A DNA stretch of 64,000 nt, from positions 1,488,001-1,552,000 of the forward strand of contig JAGTJL010000012.1 in assembly GCA_020746875.1 (NCBI GenBank), given 5' to 3'. This stretch comes from Rhexocercosporidium sp. MPI-PUGE-AT-0058. Taxonomy: Eukaryota > Ascomycota > Leotiomycetes > Helotiales. The notes beneath the pieces were generated by a model. That model saw only the letters and a program-made list of their open reading frames with translations, was not told where the DNA came from and did not search any database. Each line of letters opens with the position of its first letter. Positions within the stretch are counted from its first letter, which is position 1. Below are positions 60,031 through 64,000 of this stretch, one piece after another. The position numbers were made by a program, and so were the translations under genes.

Positions 60031-60658
60031 AGTGTTATTGGAGTGTGCTAGGCATCCCAGGGCATGGCGATCTGCTGTACTTTCGAAATTGTAAGAAATG
60101 ATGTCTAAAATTAGTTGTAAAGTCTCTGAGAATGAAAATGAATACATCGATATCTGAAATCTTCTTGTCACTCTTACGTTCTTACAAATCTACCCCACTT
60201 TGCCCCTTTCCAGGCTCGGCTAAGTACCAAAACATCTGAAAAGGTGAAGCGATCGTAGTCGAATGGCATAGGGATATTACGACAGCGCAGGAGCTAGCTG
60301 ACACACCTTGCACGATGGCCAGCGTGTAACAACCCTGTAACCATGACGCTTTCCCGTGGGTATGCAACCGGCTGACAGCCCCATCTCGGTGTTAGCATTT
60401 TGGTTCTCCGGGGTTTGGATCTGTGCGGCCGCGATTCCGCTATTTGAGTGCTGAATGGTTGCCACTACTACCATGGCTTCGAAAGAAATATATAAGAGAG
60501 ATTGAATGCTCGATTGAAATAATCGAAGTATTCACTGTGATCACACATCTCTACTCCTTTAAAACCTTACCCAAGCTCCCCAGAATCGCAAACCAACTTT
60601 CAAGTTTTATCATTTACCCTCATCAATCGACATCAAATCTCAAGTAAACACCGCAAAG
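60031..60658. other. Intergenic region
   Basis: 628 bp between two plus-strand genes, with a TATA element at 60489 for the downstream gene. Nothing else seen. Confidence 0.5.
60489..60496 (+). promoter_or_regulatory. TATA box of the SDR gene
   Basis: TATATAAG lies 170 bp upstream of the ATG at 60659. Confidence 0.45.
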
Positions 60659-61884
60659 ATGACTCGCTGGTCCTTCTCCTCCACAGGCGAGGAAGTAGTC
60701 TCAGCCTTTAAAGACCGCATCCAAGGAAAGACAAGTAAATCCACCTTCCAACATCACCTCCTTTTCTCTACCTCACCTTCAGCTTCAGCTTCAGCTAACC
60801 CAACCCACCAGTCCTCGTAACAGGCCCCTCAATCGGTGGAATCGGCGCCCAAACAGCTCTCACCATAGCCACCAGTCTCCCTTCCCACATGATCCTCACC
60901 GGCCGCTCCCTTACCAAAATCCAACCCGTCATAAGCGCCATCAACACCACTCACCCGTCCGTAAAAACAACATTCGTCCCCCTCGATCTCGCCTCGCAAG
61001 CTTCTGTTCGAGCCGCGGCTAAAGAGATCGATACCCTAGTCGAGAATATCGATATCTTTATCTGCAATGCGGCGATTATGTCGTGTCCATTCGCGAAGAC
61101 TGAGGATGGTATTGAGAGCCAGTTCGCTACGAACCATGTGGGCCATTTCTTGCTGGTGAACCTGTTGAGGGGGAAGTTGGGTAGGAAGGGGACGAGGGTT
61201 GTTGTAGTGGCGAGTAGTGCGCATGGGCTTGGGAGTGTTAGGTTTGAGGATTGGAATTTCGATGTAAGTTCACCCTTTCTAACTTTTTTTTCTCCTCTCG
61301 ATTCTTGCAGAAGAAGAACTTGTCGTGGTAGGTTGAGTTTGTACTGACGCATTGATCGTGTAGGATGGGAAGGCTTACAATGAGTGGGAGGCGTATGGAC
61401 AGTCGAAGACGGCAAATATGCTGTTTGCTAAAGCTCTCGCGAGGAAGATGGAGAAGACTGGCGGGTTTGCGTTTTCACTGAATCCTGGCTGTAAGTCATC
61501 CCTGTTATTACTCCTTGATCTTGTTCTGTACCATAAATGTTCCAAGGATTAAGTCTGAAAATGCCAATAGCTATCCGATCGAACCTTCAAGTCCACATGC
61601 TCTCCAACGAGGGTATTCTGGCTGATGGTCTCGCCCGCGCAACGGCCTCCGAAGCCAAAGAAGGAAGGGTCTTCGTTCGCGAACAACAAAAGACGTTGGA
61701 GCAAGGTTGTGCTACCACCTTGATCGCGGCGCTCGATCCTGAGCTCGAAACATACAGTGGCGAGTATCTGAACGATGGAGATGTTAGTAAGGTCAAGGTC
61801 CGGGAGTATGCGACGAGTCTTGAAAATCAGGAGAAGTTATGGAAACTTAGCGAGGAGTTGGTGGGTGAGAAGTTTGAGTGGTAA
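60659..61884 (+). CDS. Short-chain dehydrogenase/reductase (retinol-dehydrogenase/WWOX-like)
   Basis: Four exons, 60659-60734, 60812-61263, 61364-61490 and 61571-61884, encode 322 residues. Donors are GTAAAT, GTAAGT and GTAAGT; phases 1, 0 and 1 agree. The cofactor loop LVTGPSIGGIGAQTA has the TGxSxGGxG form common in one fungal SDR group. Further landmarks are the NAAIM block (NNAG equivalent), NHVGHFLL, VVVVASSAHG (catalytic Ser) and YGQSKTAN (catalytic Tyr and Lys). NPGSIRSNL completes the fold. It should reduce a carbonyl or oxidise an alcohol with NAD(P)(H); the substrate is unknown. No signal peptide, so probably cytosolic. Confidence 0.9.
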
Positions 61885-62053
61885 GAGGGCGGTGGGATTG
61901 GGAGGGGAAATGGGGTTAGAGCAAGGCTTTCCAATGATTGAACGCTGATCTTCATTAGCCGACGAATCTGGTTTGCGTGACCAAAAGCTCGTTTGGTAGT
62001 CATCATAGGATTCGCTGAGATAGAGTCATCAATGGTATCAGAATAGATTATTA

Positions 62054-63758
62054 TTAGTATCCGACTATCTTCAACCCACCAGGAAGTGCAACAACCTGAC
62101 TATTTGCCTGGTCGAGGCATGCAGATAGAATTACAGCCGCTCCATCAGCTTCTGTAAGACAAAGCTTCGAGCTACGACTGATGGCATTTCCCGAATATGT
62201 GTAGTCCCATTTCTGGGCCACTCTTCTCGAGCATCTTGATAGCCCAACATTACCACCTCCAAGATCAGTCAGACAATCCAATGGAGAAGCGAGCGTTCTG
62301 ATAGTCCCATCGCTCTTAGTCTGCCAGACCTGTCCATCTGCCGCGGTAGGATTCGCCCAACTTAACCCTTGGGAAGTTGCAGTTAATGTAGTAAGCGAAT
62401 AGGTGTTGAAGATCATGCCGGTTGGTATGCTACCACATGGGCCGTTCGGAGCCGAGAGCCTGAAGATTGCCGTTCCATGAGACGGCACATCTTGGGCAGT
62501 CACTTCTTTGAAGGCATGTCTAGACTCTCCTGTCCACAGATCCTTTACTCGAGCGGCAGGAAGAGCAGGAAGTCCGATCCGCGCAAAAGAGACAATATGG
62601 CTGGCAGTACTGTTGCCTCGATTGAGAATTGTGAGGAGTCTATCCCCGTTTGCGAGATCCTTTGTCAAAATATCCCACGTTCCATCTTGGCTTACAAGAG
62701 TGGCCTGTAAGGCTAACGGATCTTGATCGACTGCAATAATATCCCTGTTGCCCAGGTACTCAATTTCCATGGAACTGAGGTCTGGAACCCATGCGCTGAT
62801 GATAAGAGGAGCCGAGAAAGAGGACCAGAGAGCGAAATGTGACCTCTTCTCTTCCAAAGTGTAGTCGAAGTGATCGACATTCAAGAAATCGGGATCGTTG
62901 AAATACCCCGGCTTCTGATAGCGAGCCAGTCGTACTTGTTGCCCGTAGTTGAACATGATGCTATCCCATCCGGTGATATCTGGCCAGTAAAGTGTTGAGT
63001 TGAACACTAATGAATCTCGTGAATGACGAGCGAGTTGTCCAAACTTTGGAACCCAATCCATGACCTTGTACCAATTTGTGAGATTCGCAGCTTCAGCGAA
63101 ATATGCCGGGGCCGACTCGGAAAAGACCATGGGATTCTTCGTCTCTTTCCTGATGTCCTCCAGTACATCGTGCCAGTGGCCATATACCGACTTATACTCT
63201 TCTTCCGTTCCAGTTGGCATATTGCAGCCATCCAATTTGACAAACTCGAATCCCCAATCGGCGAAAGTCTGGGCATCGAGGGCTTCATAACCAAAAGCTC
63301 CAGGATAGCCACCGCAACTCAGGTTTCCAGCATCGGTGTAGATCCCCGGTATGAAGCCAAGCTCTTTCAGATACTTGGTAAGCCAGGGCAGTCCTCGTGG
63401 GAATTTCTTGGTGTCCCATTCCATTGAACCATTTGCAGCACGCTCCATAGTACTCCAACAGTCATCGAGATTGATGCGGTTGTAGCCTGCATCTAGAAGC
63501 CCGAATTTGACTATTGAATGGGCTGTCTCAACAAAGACGGATTCATTCAGGCCGCACATCAAAGCTGCCCACTAAATGATTGGGGCGTCAGTACGTTGGG
63601 CACAAATTCTCGAGGTCCGAACGGGAGTGGTCACAGGCACTACCTACATTATTGTACCCCATAGGCGGTGTTGGTTGTAAAATCTGCGCTGAGGATATCA
63701 AGCATGGAAGAGCCCCGAGTGCGACCAGCAGATATGTGAACAGATGAGAAGCCATCAT
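62054..63758 (-). CDS. Secreted alpha-galactosidase, GH27, with C-terminal ricin-B-like domain
   Basis: Two exons, 63758-63648 and 63571-62054 (76-nt intron, GTAGGT donor, TTTAG acceptor), encode 542 residues. The start at 63758 (MMASHLFTYLLVALGALPC) gives a good signal peptide; the frame is open further upstream, so longer starts cannot be ruled out. The join makes TPPMGYNNWAALMCGLNES. The nucleophile is D151 in FVKLDGCN, and the acid/base Asp lies in the YFNDPDFL motif at about residues 260-266. After the catalytic barrel and a beta-sandwich, the last ~110 residues (DGQVWQTKSDGTI, DCLTDLGGGN, LCLTEADGAAVILSAC) form a ricin-B/CBM13-like module, as in the Aspergillus AglA type. It removes terminal alpha-galactose from galactomannan and raffinose-type sugars outside the cell. 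Confidence 0.93.
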
Positions 63759-64000
63759 ACTAAGACGGCGGATGGAGAGATCGAGGCACAAGAACAGAAG
63801 TTCTAGGTTTGAACTTTTAGAGCCTTCGAAATCGACAATTCTCGAATAGTTGAACGCCATCTCAGCCATGATATTCCTCATATACTTATGAACTTCTCGA
63901 AGATCTCCCGACCCACAGATACCGGATTGTTACACAGCAGCTCATGGACTGTTGGACTCAATCTACACATCCCACTGTTGACACTTGATAGGCACTGCAC

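Noticed and set aside
45188..63758. A secondary-metabolite gene cluster
   Set aside because: Oxygenases, SDRs and a transporter are present in the window, but there is no core synthase, and housekeeping genes are interspersed.

Overview
The window reads as euchromatic nuclear DNA of a filamentous ascomycete (Pezizomycotina). The genes carry short spliceosomal introns, mostly 47-240 nt with GT-AG ends and CTAAC/CTGAC-like branch sites. They encode fungus-specific families: a Crh cell-wall transglycosylase, Pex20, a 2EXR protein and GPI-anchored or mucin-like secreted proteins. A Leotiomycetes origin is my impression from protein flavour only and is not proven. No virus, plasmid, CRISPR array, rRNA or convincing tRNA was seen. 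I rebuilt 23 protein genes by joining exons by eye. Exon joins were checked by reading frame, and 20 of the 23 genes gave totals divisible by three without help.

Layout. 0-1.3 kb: end of a basic/acidic hypothetical protein. 1.3-5.8 kb: a long microsatellite-rich spacer leading to a Crh-type GH16 gene (5.8-7.1 kb). 7.7-13.7 kb: a six-exon intracellular beta-mannosidase and a DHA1-type MFS transporter, both on the minus strand. 15.9-18.1 kb: a five-exon F-box-like protein. 18.1-21.4 kb: a spacer with possible repeat relics. 21.4-25.0 kb: sec13 (minus) divergent from pex20 (plus), with an unknown helical protein starting only 48 bp after pex20. 26.2-30.1 kb: a secreted mucin-like protein and a membrane-anchored AA12-like quinoprotein sugar dehydrogenase. 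32.2-35.8 kb: a 1154-residue serine-rich protein with an 18-nt first coding exon. 35.8-43.8 kb: an 8-kb gene desert. 43.8-56.2 kb: a gene-dense part with a 2EXR protein, a 2OG-Fe(II) oxygenase, a Rei1-like ribosome factor, an extended SDR, a PhyH-type oxygenase, an ACT-domain protein, an ethanolamine/choline kinase and a GT4-like glycosyltransferase. 58-63.8 kb: a small ORF, a secreted protein of about ten cysteine repeats, a classical SDR and a secreted GH27 alpha-galactosidase with a ricin-B-like tail.

The genes do not form one obvious pathway. Several concern carbohydrates and the cell surface (Crh, beta-mannosidase, AA12-like enzyme, GH27, glycosyltransferase, two mucin/cysteine-rich secreted proteins). 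Others are housekeeping: secretion (sec13), peroxisome import (pex20), ribosome biogenesis (rei1-like) and phospholipid head-group synthesis (kinase).

The most unusual items are the ten-repeat cysteine-rich secreted protein, two GC-AG introns (sec13 and the ACT gene), two neighbouring genes that each look one base short of an intact frame (53.6 and 55.0 kb), the 48-bp pex20/downstream gene spacing, and the gene desert.
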